DNA from: Brevirhabdus pacifica
GTDB taxonomy: Bacteria; Pseudomonadota; Alphaproteobacteria; Rhodobacterales; Rhodobacteraceae
Assembly: GCF_002797755.1 (NCBI RefSeq)
Contig: NZ_PGFI01000014.1
Coordinates: 248,001 to 312,000 of the forward strand
Direction of reading: 5' to 3'
Length of the DNA: 64,000 nucleotides
Numbering within the stretch: the stretch's first letter is position 1; each line of letters begins with the position of its first letter. Shown here one piece after another: positions 34,941 to 43,634 of this stretch. Under the pieces are notes generated by a model that saw only the letters and a program-made list of their open reading frames with translations, had not been told where the DNA came from and did no database searches. The position numbers and the translations under genes were made by a program.

Positions 34941-35927
34941 ATGGCAAGAGAACGCCTGAGTGTTGTCGTCACGCGACGCCTGCCCGAGGCGGTCGAAACC
35001 CGCATGCGCGAACTCTTCGATGCGCGCCTGCGCGAGGATGACACCCCCATGGGCCGCGAAGAGCTGGCGGGGGCCATGCGCGGTGCCGATGTTCTCGTCT
35101 CGACCGTCACCGACACGATCGACGCGGCCCTGCTGGCCCAGGCCGGCGAGCGGCTGAAGCTGATCGCCAATTACGGCGCCGGGGTAGACCATATCGATGT
35201 CCAGACCGCCCGCCAGCGCGGGGTGCTGGTATCGAATACGCCGGGCGTGGTGACGGACGACACGGCCGACATGACGATGGCGCTGATCCTTGCCGTCACC
35301 CGCCGCATTCCCGAGGGGCTGGCGCTGATGCAGGCCGGGGCCTGGACCGGCTGGTCGCCGACCGCATTGCTGGGCGGTCGCGTCGGCGGGCGGCGGCTGG
35401 GCATCCTTGGCATGGGAAGGATCGGTCAGGCAGTGGCCCGCCGCGCCAAGGCCTTCGGCATGCAGATCCATTACCACAACCGCCGCCGCCTGCGCCCCGA
35501 AACCGAAACCGAGCTGGACGCCACATGGTGGGAAAGCCTTGATCAGATGGTCAGCCGGATGGATATCCTGTCGATCAACTGCCCGCACACGCCGTCGACC
35601 TTTCATCTGATGAACGCACGGCGGCTGGCCCTGATGAAACCGACGGCGGTGGTGGTCAACACCTCGCGCGGCGAGGTGGTGGACGAAAACGCCCTGACGC
35701 GGATGCTGCGATCTGGCGCGATCGCGGGGGCGGGGCTGGATGTCTATGAGCGCCGGCAGGACATCAACCCGCGCCTGCGCGAGCTGAACAACGTCGTGCT
35801 CCTGCCGCACATGGGCTCGGCCACCCGCGAGGGCCGCGCCGAGATGGGCGAGAAGGTTCTGATCAACATCAAGACCTTCGCCGACGGTCACCGTCCGCCC
35901 GATCTGGTGGTCCCCAGCATGCTCTGA
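34941..35927 (+). CDS. D-isomer-specific 2-hydroxyacid dehydrogenase (glyoxylate/hydroxypyruvate reductase-like)
   Basis: The 328-residue enzyme has the NAD-binding segment GGRRLGILGMGRIGQAVARRAKAF (GxGxxG), substrate-site Arg in VNTSRGEVV, Glu in ERRQDINPRL and His in LPHMGSATREGR, the catalytic Arg-Glu-His set. It reduces 2-oxoacids such as glyoxylate or hydroxypyruvate to D-hydroxyacids. The start at 34,941 follows GGGAGGAGCAGTA, an excellent ribosome site. Specificity between glyoxylate and other 2-oxoacids cannot be resolved here. Confidence 0.92.
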   Translation: MARERLSVVVTRRLPEAVETRMRELFDARLREDDTPMGREELAGAMRGADVLVSTVTDTIDAALLAQAGERLKLIANYGAGVDHIDVQTARQRGVLVSNTPGVVTDDTADMTMALILAVTRRIPEGLALMQAGAWTGWSPTALLGGRVGGRRLGILGMGRIGQAVARRAKAFGMQIHYHNRRRLRPETETELDATWWESLDQMVSRMDILSINCPHTPSTFHLMNARRLALMKPTAVVVNTSRGEVVDENALTRMLRSGAIAGAGLDVYERRQDINPRLRELNNVVLLPHMGSATREGRAEMGEKVLINIKTFADGHRPPDLVVPSML

Positions 35928-36040
35928 CCGCCCGTTGGCGAAGCTTGGCCGATTGCGGCCCTTTCGCGGATCGCTCAGGAACAGGGCAGGGACCGGGCAC
36001 GTTTGATTGTTACAAGTTTGTAATGATCAGGAGACGTGCC

Positions 36041-36241
36041 ATGAACTGGGACCAAATCGAAGGCAACTGGAAGCAATTCGCCGGCAAGGCGCAACAGAAA
36101 TGGGGCGAGCTGACGAATGACGAACTGGACCAGGCCGCTGGCGACCGCCAGCGCCTCGAGGGCCTGATCCAGGAGCGTTACGGCAAGACCAAGGACGAAG
36201 CCCGGCGCGAGATCGACGACTGGCTCGCGGAAACGCGCTGA
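36041..36241 (+). CDS. CsbD-family stress-response protein
   Basis: The 66-residue hydrophilic protein has the CsbD signature MNWDQIEGNWKQFAGKAQQKWG and a helical C-terminal half. CsbD-like proteins are abundant stress proteins of unclear biochemical function (sigma-B regulon in Bacillus, YjbJ in E. coli). CAGGAG seven bases before the ATG supports the start. It ends one base before the next gene, so the two stress-linked genes form a small operon, probably under a general-stress sigma factor. Confidence 0.93.
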   Translation: MNWDQIEGNWKQFAGKAQQKWGELTNDELDQAAGDRQRLEGLIQERYGKTKDEARREIDDWLAETR

Positions 36242-36242
36242 C

Positions 36243-36746
36243 ATGGCTGATACGGATCGCACCAACGTCGACGCCAAGGCCCAGCTGTTCGACCAGCTGG
36301 GGGACGTGAAGGCCGGGTTCCTCCATGCCGAGAAATCCGGTCAGCACGGCCAGCCCATGGCCCCGCACGGCGACCCGGATGCCGGGGTCATCTGGTTCAT
36401 CACCTCGCGCCAGAGCGATCTGGCCCGCGCGGTGGGGACCGGGTGCCCCGCGCATTTCACCTTCACGGGCAAAAGCCATGATTACTACGCCAGCGTCGAG
36501 GGCCGGCTGAGCCTGTCGCAGGACAGCGCCAAGCTGGACGAGATCTGGTCGGCCATTGCTGCGGCATGGTTCGACAAGGGGCGCGAAGATGCGGACGTGG
36601 CCCTGCTGCGTCTGGACCTTCAGGAGGGGGCCGTCTGGTCCAACACCTCCAACCCCGTGACCTTCGCCCTGCAGATCGCCGCGGCCAATCTCAGCGAGGA
36701 GAAAAAGCCGGATCTAGGGGAACACAAGATTATTCGCTGGCGTTGA
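36243..36746 (+). CDS. Pyridoxamine 5'-phosphate oxidase-like general stress protein
   Basis: The 167-residue protein has the split-barrel flavin-binding fold of the general stress protein 26 (PNPOx-like) family, with core motif VIWFITSRQSDLARAVG and the segment YYASVEGRLSLSQD. Such proteins bind FMN or F420-like cofactors; the reaction is not known for this subgroup. It immediately follows csbD, a common pairing in general-stress regulons. A strong hairpin follows at 36,779. Confidence 0.88.
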   Translation: MADTDRTNVDAKAQLFDQLGDVKAGFLHAEKSGQHGQPMAPHGDPDAGVIWFITSRQSDLARAVGTGCPAHFTFTGKSHDYYASVEGRLSLSQDSAKLDEIWSAIAAAWFDKGREDADVALLRLDLQEGAVWSNTSNPVTFALQIAAANLSEEKKPDLGEHKIIRWR

Positions 36747-36778
36747 TTTCGCGTAGTACGAGTGTTCCAGAGTACCAG

Positions 36779-36808
36779 ACGACGGGCCCCCATCGCGGGG
36801 CCCGTCGT
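36779..36808. terminator. Bidirectional terminator between stress operon and panB
   Basis: ACGACGGGCCCC at 36,779-36,790 pairs perfectly with GGGGCCCGTCGT at 36,797-36,808 (12 bp, six-base loop). It lies between convergent transcripts and probably ends both. The downstream T content is low on either strand. Confidence 0.7.
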
Positions 36809-36876
36809 ACGTTCTGAACCAAGGGTATCACCCCCTCGGATTCCCGCCCGCCGGGGGCTTGATCCGGGATCAATCC

Positions 36877-37713
36877 CTAGCGGTAGACCTCGTCCTCGCT
36901 GGGGAAGCTGCGTGCGCGCACCTCCTCGGCATAGGCGCCGACGGCCTGGTCGATCATGTCGCCCAGCGTGCCGTAGACCTTGACGAATTTCGGCGGCTTG
37001 GGGTTCAGGCCCAGCATGTCCTCCAGCACCAGGATCTGCCCGTCGCATTCGACCGAGGCACCGATGCCGATAGTCGGGATCGGACAGTCGCGGGTGATGC
37101 GGGCGGCCAGCGGCTCGACCATGCCTTCCAGCACGATCGAGAAGGCACCGGCCTCGGCCACGGCGCGGGCGTCGGCCTCGTGGGCGGGCCAGGTATCCTC
37201 GTCCCGGCCCTGGGTCTTGAACCCGCCCATGACATTGGTGCTTTGGGGCGTCAGGCCGATGTGGCCCATCACCGGGATCCCGCGTTCGGTCAGGTAGCGG
37301 ATGGTCTCGGCCATGCGCGCGCCCCCCTCCAGCTTGACCGCACCGCAGCCCGTCTCGCGGATGACGCGGGCGGCGTTGCGGAAGGCCACCGCGGGGCTTT
37401 CCTCGTAGCTGCCAAAGGGCATGTCCACGACGACCAGCGCCCGGCGGGTGCCGCGCATCACGGCCTTGCCGTGGGTGATCATCATGTCCAGCGTCACGCC
37501 CAGCGTGCTTTCCATGCCGTGCACGACCATGCCCAGGCTGTCGCCCACCAGGATGAAATCGGCGTATTTGTCCACGATCTGCGCGGTATGCGCGTGGTAC
37601 GAGGTCAGCGAGACGATGGGTTCCTTGCCCTTGCGGGCAATTATCTGCGGAACGGTGATGCGCCTCACGGGCGTGGCTCCGGCGGCGGCACCGCCCTGGC
37701 TTTGGCTGCTCAT
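36877..37713 (-). CDS. panB: 3-methyl-2-oxobutanoate hydroxymethyltransferase
   Basis: The 278-residue enzyme contains PanB motifs: [24 protein letters not shown] (metal-binding Asp), MPFGSYE, VKLEGG, and GHIGLTPQ. It makes ketopantoate from 2-oxoisovalerate and methylene-tetrahydrofolate, the first committed step to pantothenate and CoA. The start ATG at 37,713 overlaps the panC stop by four bases, so panC-panB is one translationally coupled operon on the minus strand. No panD or panE lies with it, although a ketopantoate-reductase-family gene is at 10.4 kb. Confidence 0.96.
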   Translation of the reverse strand: MSSQSQGGAAAGATPVRRITVPQIIARKGKEPIVSLTSYHAHTAQIVDKYADFILVGDSLGMVVHGMESTLGVTLDMMITHGKAVMRGTRRALVVVDMPFGSYEESPAVAFRNAARVIRETGCGAVKLEGGARMAETIRYLTERGIPVMGHIGLTPQSTNVMGGFKTQGRDEDTWPAHEADARAVAEAGAFSIVLEGMVEPLAARITRDCPIPTIGIGASVECDGQILVLEDMLGLNPKPPKFVKVYGTLGDMIDQAVGAYAEEVRARSFPSEDEVYR

Positions 37714-38555
37714 GGTGTGACTACCCTCTGATCGATTAAAAGAACGTCCCCGAAACGGGCCGAAAGCATGATCGCGGCCGGCCCGTCGATGCGGGCTTCG
37801 ATGGGGGCCAGGCTTTCGGCCCGGACGATGTCCACCGCCAGGTCCGAGGCGCGCGGACATGCGCCCACGACCGCGCGGATGCGATCCTCAAGCTGGCTTG
37901 CGGTGGGCCGGTCGCGCACGGCGACCTCGGCCTCGGACAGCGCACGGCTCAGCACGGTCGCGGCGGCGCGGTCCTCGGGGTCAAGGCGCGCATTGCGCGA
38001 CGACATGGCCAGGCCGTCGGCCTCGCGCACGGTGGGCACGGCGGCGATGGCCACGGGGAAATGCAGGTCGCGCACCATGGCGCGGATCACCTGGAGTTGC
38101 TGGTAATCCTTCTCGCCGAAGACGGCGACATCGGGGGTGGCGATGTTGAACAGCCGTGCCACCACGGTGGTGACGCCGCGAAAATGCCCCGGCCGCACCA
38201 GCCCGTGCAGCATGTTGGCCAGCCGCGTCGTCTCGACGATGGTCTGGTCCCCCTCGGGGTAGATGTCCTTGACCGAAGGCAGCAGAACCGCGTCCACGCC
38301 CGCCTGGTCCAGCATCTGAAGGTCGCCAGCCTCGTTGCGGGGGTACTGCTCCAGGTCGGCGGCTTGTCCGAACTGGGTCGGGTTGACGAAGATTGTCGCC
38401 ACGACCCGGTCGGCAAGTTCTCGGGCGCGGGTGACGAGGGCCATGTGCCCGGCGTGCAGATAGCCCATCGTCGGCACCAGCGCGACGCTTTCGCCGGCGG
38501 CCCTGTAGCCCGCGATGACCTCGCGGAAGTCGGCGATTTCCCTGCATGTCTTCAT
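37710..38555 (-). CDS. panC: Pantothenate synthetase
   Basis: The 281-residue enzyme has the nucleotide-binding HIGH-like motif in [33 protein letters not shown] and the C-terminal [13 protein letters not shown]. It joins pantoate and beta-alanine using ATP. It is the first gene of the panC-panB operon. Its upstream region, shared with a divergent FAD enzyme, contains an unusually stable hairpin at 38,645-38,685. Confidence 0.96.
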   Translation of the reverse strand: MKTCREIADFREVIAGYRAAGESVALVPTMGYLHAGHMALVTRARELADRVVATIFVNPTQFGQAADLEQYPRNEAGDLQMLDQAGVDAVLLPSVKDIYPEGDQTIVETTRLANMLHGLVRPGHFRGVTTVVARLFNIATPDVAVFGEKDYQQLQVIRAMVRDLHFPVAIAAVPTVREADGLAMSSRNARLDPEDRAAATVLSRALSEAEVAVRDRPTASQLEDRIRAVVGACPRASDLAVDIVRAESLAPIEARIDGPAAIMLSARFGDVLLIDQRVVTP

Positions 38556-38644
38556 CTGGCGGCCCGTCCGGTGTCGCGATCCCGTTACCTTCTACGGGCC
38601 GGGGTCAGGGGTGGCAAGAAGCTGCGCGGCCGGGGGCGGGGGCA

Positions 38645-38685
38645 GGGCAGCGGGACGCGGGGCGGGCGCGCCCCTCCCGCTGCCC
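38645..38685. repeat. Long GC hairpin in the panC / FAD-enzyme divergent spacer
   Basis: GGGCAGCGGGA at 38,645-38,655 pairs perfectly with TCCCGCTGCCC at 38,675-38,685, and inside the loop GGGGCG at 38,659-38,664 pairs with CGCCCC at 38,669-38,674. It sits between two divergent genes, where a terminator is not expected, so it may be an attenuator-like leader, an operator or a decayed repeat. Confidence 0.6.
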
Positions 38686-38842
38686 ATCACACCGCCCGCG
38701 ACAGGGCCCGCCTTGCGGGGGGTCGCTTTTCGCGCATCATCGGTCGGAAGGACCGCGCCGGACCGGCGGGAATATGGCATCACGAAACGGAACACCCCGC
38801 GGCCCGGCGGCGCGGGTCCGGGTCAGGCCAAGGAGATACAGG

Positions 38843-41335
38843 ATGAAAACCGATGTCAGGGCATTGGTCGTGGGCGGCGGCGTGGTCGGAACCTCGATCG
38901 CCTATCACCTGGCCCGCGCGGGCTGGAAGGATGTCATGCAGCTTGAGCGGGACGAGCTGACCAGCGGCTCGACCTGGCACGCCGCGGGGCTGCTGCCCTA
39001 TTTCAACATGAGCTACGCCTCGACCTGGATCCACGACTATTCGATCAAGTTCTACAAGACGCTCGAGGCCGAGACCGGCCTCAACCCCGGTTTCTCGGTG
39101 GTGGGCAACCTACGCATGGCCCAGACCGAGGAGCGGATGGATGAATACCGCCTCTACGCCGCCACGGCCGAGACGGTGGACGTGCCCTTCGAATGGATGA
39201 GCCCGGCCCAGATCCGCGAACGCTGGCCCCTGGTGCGGACCGAGGACCTGGTCGGCGCGATCTTCCATCCGACCGATGGCTACATCAACCCCGCCGACGT
39301 GACGATGGCCATGGCGCGCGGCGCCCGACAGCGGGGCGTCACGATCGAACGGCGCTGCCAGGTGGACGGGTTCGCGTGGACCGGCTCGCACTGGAACGTC
39401 ACGGTCTCCCGCATGGAAGAGAAGGGCGGCAACCTCATCCGCTCGGGCGAGCAGTTCGTCATACGGGCCGAGCATGTGGTCACCGCCACCGGCAACCACG
39501 CCCAGCGCACCGCGCGGATGCTGGGGATCAAGACCCCCGCCGTGCCGGTTGAGCACCAGTATATCGTGACCGAACCCGACCCCGCCCTGCGCGCATGGCG
39601 CGAGGCCGGCAACCCCGAGCACCCGGTGCTGCGGGATGTCGATGCCCGCTGGTACGTGCGAGAGGAGCGCGGCGGCTGGATTCTGGGACCTTACGAGGAT
39701 GGCGCGCCCGCCCGTTTCCGCCACTCGGTCCCCGAGAGTTTCCGCGCCGACCTCTTCCCGCTGGATCTGGAGCGGATCGAGCAGGAATACATGGATTTCA
39801 TCCACCGGATCCCCTCGACCGAAGAGGTCGGGCTGAAGGACGATTTCAACGGTCCCATCTGCTACACACCCGACGGCAACCCGCTTCTGGGGCCGGCGCC
39901 CGGCCTGCGCAACATGTGGCTGGCCGAGGGCTTTTCCTTCGGGATCACCGCCGCCGGCGGCGCCGGGCACTACCTGGCCCAGATGATGGTCGAGGGCGAG
40001 GCCGAGATCGACATGGCCAGTCTGGATCCCCGCCGCTTCGGCAACTGGGTGACCAGCGACTATTCGGTCACCAAGAACGAGGAAACCTACCCCTTCCTGC
40101 TGAAACCCCACTGGCCGGATGAGGAGCGCCCCGCCGCGCGCCCCCTGCGCACGGCCCCCTGCTACGACCGGGTCAAGGCACGCGGCGCCCAGTTCGGCCA
40201 GATCAACGGCTGGGAACGGCCCAATTACTACGCGCCCCTTGGTTTCGACGACCACGCCTCTTGCTCGTTCCGGCGGGGCGGCTGGTGGGAACATGCGCGC
40301 GAAGAAGCCCGGGCGATCCGCGAAGGCGTGGGGCTGATCGACGCCACCGCCTTCACAAAGCACCTGGTCAAGGGGCCGGGGGCCGCCGCCTTCGTCGACT
40401 GGATGACAACCAACCGCCTGCCCAAGGTGGGGCGGATCAACCTGACCTACACCCTTTCGCCCGCCGGCACGACGCGCAGCGAATACACCATCGTTCGCCT
40501 GGCCGAGGACAGCTTCTACCTGGTATCGGCAGGTGCATGGACCGCCTATGACAGCGACGATCTGGTCAAGTCCGCCGCCGACAAGGCCGGCGAGTTCGGT
40601 TATATCGAGGTTCACGACGTCACTACCCAATGGGGCGTCTTCGCCATCGCCGGCCCCAAATCCCGCGAGGTGCTGAGCCGCCTGATCCGCGACCCCGAAC
40701 CCGAAACCGCCCTGTCCAACAAACGCTTCCCCTGGCTCTCGGCCCGCGAGATCGAACTGGGCATGGTCCCGGTGCGCGCTATCCGCGTCGCCTACACCGG
40801 CGAGCTGGGGTGGGAATTGCACCACCCGATCGAGATGCAGAACCACCTGTTTGACCAGCTTGAGGAGGCCGGCCGCCCCTCGGACATGAAGCTGGTCGGC
40901 GCGCGGGCCCAGAACTGGCTGCGTCAGGAAAAAAGCTACCGCGCATTCGGTACCGAACTTGGCCGCGACGCCACCCCGATCGAGGCCGGGCTGGACCGGT
41001 TCATCGACCTGGGCAAGGACTTCCGCGGCAAGCAGGCCATGGTCGACGCCCCCGTACGCAGCCGCTGCGTCACCCTTCTGATCGACGGGCCCGAGAATAC
41101 CGACCCCTGGGGCCGCGAGGCGATCTATGACGGTGAGACCCGGGTCGGGCGCCTGACTTCGGGCGGCTGGTCCGAGGCCTTCGGTCGCTCCATCGGCATG
41201 GGCTATGTCCCCGAGCGGCTGACCGCTCCGGGCACGAAGCTGAAGGTGCGGATCATGGGCGATCTGTGGGATGCCGAGGTGACCGAGGACAGCCCCTACG
41301 ACCCCACCAATGCCCGCATCCGCCAGGACGGCTGA
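38843..41335 (+). CDS. FAD-dependent dimethylglycine/sarcosine dehydrogenase-like enzyme fused to GcvT domain
   Basis: The 830-residue protein has an N-terminal DAO-type FAD domain (GGGVVGTSIAYHLA at about 10-23), a GSTWHAAGL motif that in dimethylglycine dehydrogenases carries the His covalently linked to FAD, a connecting FAO_M-like segment, and a C-terminal aminomethyltransferase (GcvT) domain (about 430-830) with tetrahydrofolate-binding features such as GELGWELHHP. Enzymes of this build demethylate dimethylglycine, sarcosine or related methylamines and pass the C1 unit to folate. AAGGAGAT before the ATG supports the start. Roseobacters carry several paralogues, so the substrate is uncertain. 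Confidence 0.88.
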   Translation: MKTDVRALVVGGGVVGTSIAYHLARAGWKDVMQLERDELTSGSTWHAAGLLPYFNMSYASTWIHDYSIKFYKTLEAETGLNPGFSVVGNLRMAQTEERMDEYRLYAATAETVDVPFEWMSPAQIRERWPLVRTEDLVGAIFHPTDGYINPADVTMAMARGARQRGVTIERRCQVDGFAWTGSHWNVTVSRMEEKGGNLIRSGEQFVIRAEHVVTATGNHAQRTARMLGIKTPAVPVEHQYIVTEPDPALRAWREAGNPEHPVLRDVDARWYVREERGGWILGPYEDGAPARFRHSVPESFRADLFPLDLERIEQEYMDFIHRIPSTEEVGLKDDFNGPICYTPDGNPLLGPAPGLRNMWLAEGFSFGITAAGGAGHYLAQMMVEGEAEIDMASLDPRRFGNWVTSDYSVTKNEETYPFLLKPHWPDEERPAARPLRTAPCYDRVKARGAQFGQINGWERPNYYAPLGFDDHASCSFRRGGWWEHAREEARAIREGVGLIDATAFTKHLVKGPGAAAFVDWMTTNRLPKVGRINLTYTLSPAGTTRSEYTIVRLAEDSFYLVSAGAWTAYDSDDLVKSAADKAGEFGYIEVHDVTTQWGVFAIAGPKSREVLSRLIRDPEPETALSNKRFPWLSAREIELGMVPVRAIRVAYTGELGWELHHPIEMQNHLFDQLEEAGRPSDMKLVGARAQNWLRQEKSYRAFGTELGRDATPIEAGLDRFIDLGKDFRGKQAMVDAPVRSRCVTLLIDGPENTDPWGREAIYDGETRVGRLTSGGWSEAFGRSIGMGYVPERLTAPGTKLKVRIMGDLWDAEVTEDSPYDPTNARIRQDG

Positions 41336-41578
41336 GCGGACCACGAAGGACAGGGCAAGGGCCGGGACAGGGCCGCGCGCCAGGGGCATGAAACCCCCGG
41401 TCGCGGGCCCCCCCCGTTCTTGCCCTGAGCCTGCCCCGCGCCCCGCGACGGCCCCTTTCCCGCCTGCACAATCGCAGACCCGGTCTTGCGCCGGGGCGCG
41501 GTATCTGCCCGGTCGTAACCACGCCCTCGTCACAATTGCTGGGTTCACTGAAGGTCGCAAAAACGCGAGGGAACACAG

Positions 41579-42214
41579 ATGACGATGGGTACAAATCCTC
41601 AAGACACGCCGGAAGAGCGTCAGGATTCGTTCGAAGGGGGGCTGCTGGAAGGCACGCAGGTCCGCACCCCCTGCGGCCCGCGAAGGGTCGAGAACGTCCG
41701 CCCGGGCGACCTGATCGTGACACGCAGCAACGGGTTGCAGCCCGTTCGCATGGTCTGGCGCCGAAGCCTCTCCCAGGACCGGATGCGCGCCGAGCCGGAG
41801 CGCGCGCCCGTGCGCCTCAAGCCCCGCGCCGTCGGCCCCATGATGCCGCAGCAGGACCTGGTCTTGGCGCCCGAACACCCCATCCTGATCCCGGGCTACC
41901 GGCTGGATGGCGTGTCGGACACCGCCGGCGGGCTGATGGCGGCCGGGGCGCTGGCAGGCACGTCGGACGCGGCCTATGTCGATCGTTCGATGGAAAGGGC
42001 GCGGCTCTTTTCGCTGGTCTTCGACACGCCGCAGATCTTCGTGGCCAACGGCCTGCCCGTCGCCAGCGTCGAGCTGACCGAGACGGTGGTCGCCGGCCTC
42101 GACGAGGACCTGCGCGACTCGGTATTGCAACTCTTTCCCCAGTTGCGGCGCGAACCCTCGGCCTATCCCCCGGTCGAGTTCGACCGCGTCCAGCCCGAGG
42201 CCTATCGCCCCTGA
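41579..42214 (+). CDS. Stand-alone Hint-domain protein
   Basis: The 211-residue protein begins, after a short polar leader, with a Hedgehog/intein (Hint_2) domain: LLEGTQVRTPCGPRRVENVRPGDLI and later LVLAPEHPILIPG (His-containing block), ending near residue 190. In longer roseobacter proteins this domain sits at the C-terminus of secreted RTX-type proteins and may self-process them. Here it is almost alone, and the usual Cys at the splice position is absent: the block starts GLLEGT. A GAGGGAACACAG ribosome site precedes the ATG. Function is unknown. Confidence 0.8.
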   Translation: MTMGTNPQDTPEERQDSFEGGLLEGTQVRTPCGPRRVENVRPGDLIVTRSNGLQPVRMVWRRSLSQDRMRAEPERAPVRLKPRAVGPMMPQQDLVLAPEHPILIPGYRLDGVSDTAGGLMAAGALAGTSDAAYVDRSMERARLFSLVFDTPQIFVANGLPVASVELTETVVAGLDEDLRDSVLQLFPQLRREPSAYPPVEFDRVQPEAYRP

Positions 42215-42260
42215 AGGACGGTCGGGCGCCGCCCGGCCCCGCATTGTCCTCGTCCGCTCC

Positions 42261-42917
42261 TCAACGGCGGAAGACGAATGTCAGGTTGCTGGCCGGCATC
42301 TCGACCCGCTCCACCAGCTGCAGCCGCGCCGCTCGTGCCCAATCCATGATCTGCAACGTATCCTTGTAGCCGCATCCCGGCTGGCGCAGGCGGATCGCGT
42401 GGTCGAAGGCGCTGTCGCCCTGGCTGACGAACCGTCCCTCGCGGCGGAAGGGCCCGTAAAGCACGAAGATCCCGCCGTGCGCCAGCGCCTCTCCGACCCG
42501 TTGCAGGATCGCCCGCGCCTCCGCCTCGGGGACTAGGTGCAGAAGGTTCACCAGCAGCACCATATCCGGTGCACCACCCCCCGGAAGAACCTCGGACCAG
42601 GTATCGCTGACGGCATCGAAATGCACCGCCGGGCGCAGGTTCTCCAGCCCCGCCGCCTCGGCGCGGGCGTTGATGCTGCGCAGGCGGGTCTCGTCAATAT
42701 CGGTGGGCTGCCACTCCAGATCGGGGTGCTCGCCCGCCAGGCGCACAACGTGCTGACCCGTGCCGCTGGCGATCTCCACCGCCAGCCCCGCGGCGGGCGC
42801 GTGGCGGGCCACGACGCGGGCGATCGCCTCGGCGTTGCGCGCGGCCGACGGCGCAAAAAGCCGCCCCGCCTCGTCGGCGACGGGGATCTCGCCCGCACCC
42901 ATCTTCTCCCGGCTCAT
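42261..42917 (-). CDS. SAM-dependent methyltransferase-like protein (DUF938)
   Basis: The 218-residue protein has a class I methyltransferase fold with motif I VEIASGTGQHVVRLA, and DUF938 hallmarks such as FAPSAARNAEAI near the start and LYGPFRREGRFVSQGD. The family is widespread but its substrate is not established. It lies with the same strand SRPBCC gene 27 bases upstream and is probably co-transcribed with it. Confidence 0.88.
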   Translation of the reverse strand: MSREKMGAGEIPVADEAGRLFAPSAARNAEAIARVVARHAPAAGLAVEIASGTGQHVVRLAGEHPDLEWQPTDIDETRLRSINARAEAAGLENLRPAVHFDAVSDTWSEVLPGGGAPDMVLLVNLLHLVPEAEARAILQRVGEALAHGGIFVLYGPFRREGRFVSQGDSAFDHAIRLRQPGCGYKDTLQIMDWARAARLQLVERVEMPASNLTFVFRR

Positions 42918-42944
42918 CGCGGTCTGGTGCCATCCGTGCCCGGC

Positions 42945-43406
42945 TCAATCCTTCAGACTCCGCGCCACCGCCTCCAGCTGCGTTGCGGCCCGGTCCCAGC
43001 CCTCGTGAAACCCCATCTCCACATGGCGCCGGGCGGTCGCCGCATCCGCATGCATGGCGCGGGCGGTATAGGTGGTGCGTGGCCCGTCGTCGGCCAGGTG
43101 GATGTCGGCGGTGAAGAAGGGCTCGCGCGCGGGGCGGAAATCCTGGCGCATCGTGTCGGTGAAGACCAGCCGCCGCTCGGGGTCGACCAGCAGCACACAG
43201 CCCCGGGCCTCGGTCTCGCTGCCGTCGGGCATGCGCATCACCACCGCGAATAGCCCGCCCAGCCGAGGTTGCATTACCGCGCTCACCGCCTCGGCGGGGG
43301 CGGGCGCGAACCACTGGGTCAGAAGTCGGGGTTCGGTCCAGCATCGCCAGATGGCCTGCCGCGGGGCGGCCAGCGTGCGCGTCAGAAGCAGGTCGGTGTC
43401 GTCCAT
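42945..43406 (-). CDS. SRPBCC (AHSA1/START-like) protein
   Basis: The 153-residue protein matches the AHSA1-type SRPBCC fold: the start DLLLTRTLAAPRQAIWRCWTEP, then LLTQWFAPAP and the C-terminal GFHEGWDRAATQLEA. Such proteins have a hydrophobic cavity and bind small ligands or act as polyketide-cyclase-like or stress proteins. Function here is unknown. It precedes the DUF938 methyltransferase gene on the minus strand and diverges from dnaE. Confidence 0.88.
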   Translation of the reverse strand: MDDTDLLLTRTLAAPRQAIWRCWTEPRLLTQWFAPAPAEAVSAVMQPRLGGLFAVVMRMPDGSETEARGCVLLVDPERRLVFTDTMRQDFRPAREPFFTADIHLADDGPRTTYTARAMHADAATARRHVEMGFHEGWDRAATQLEAVARSLKD

Positions 43407-43506
43407 GGCGGGCCTCCGGCAACCTGCGGGGATGCTAGCATGTTTCGCGCGCCACCGCACCCGCCGCAGCATCGGCAACCGCCCCCGTCCCGGCGAAAAC
43501 TCCCCA

Positions 43507-43537
43507 TCATTGTCGTGAAAATATCCCCGCCGGAGGC
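43507..43537 (-). repeat. Dispersed intergenic repeat (copy B)
   Basis: On the minus strand this 31-nt element matches copy C at 47,190-47,220 in 29 of 31 positions (core GGGGATATTTTC and GACA-TGA). It lies in the divergent spacer upstream of dnaE, in opposite orientation to copy C, so the two flank dnaE as inverted copies. Confidence 0.8.
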
Positions 43538-43634
43538 CGGCCCGCCCGCCCCGGCCCGCGCCACATCCGGCAAGGGCGCCCCGCGGGCGCTTTGCCCCGT
43601 GGCCCCCGGCGCGCCGCCGCGCTATCGTGCGGGC

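Noticed and set aside
39110-42244. Open frame of over 1000 codons on the minus strand
   Set aside because: It is antisense to the FAD/GcvT enzyme and the Hint gene, which have clear family motifs. Long antisense frames arise from the high third-position GC. No domain is recognisable in the translation.
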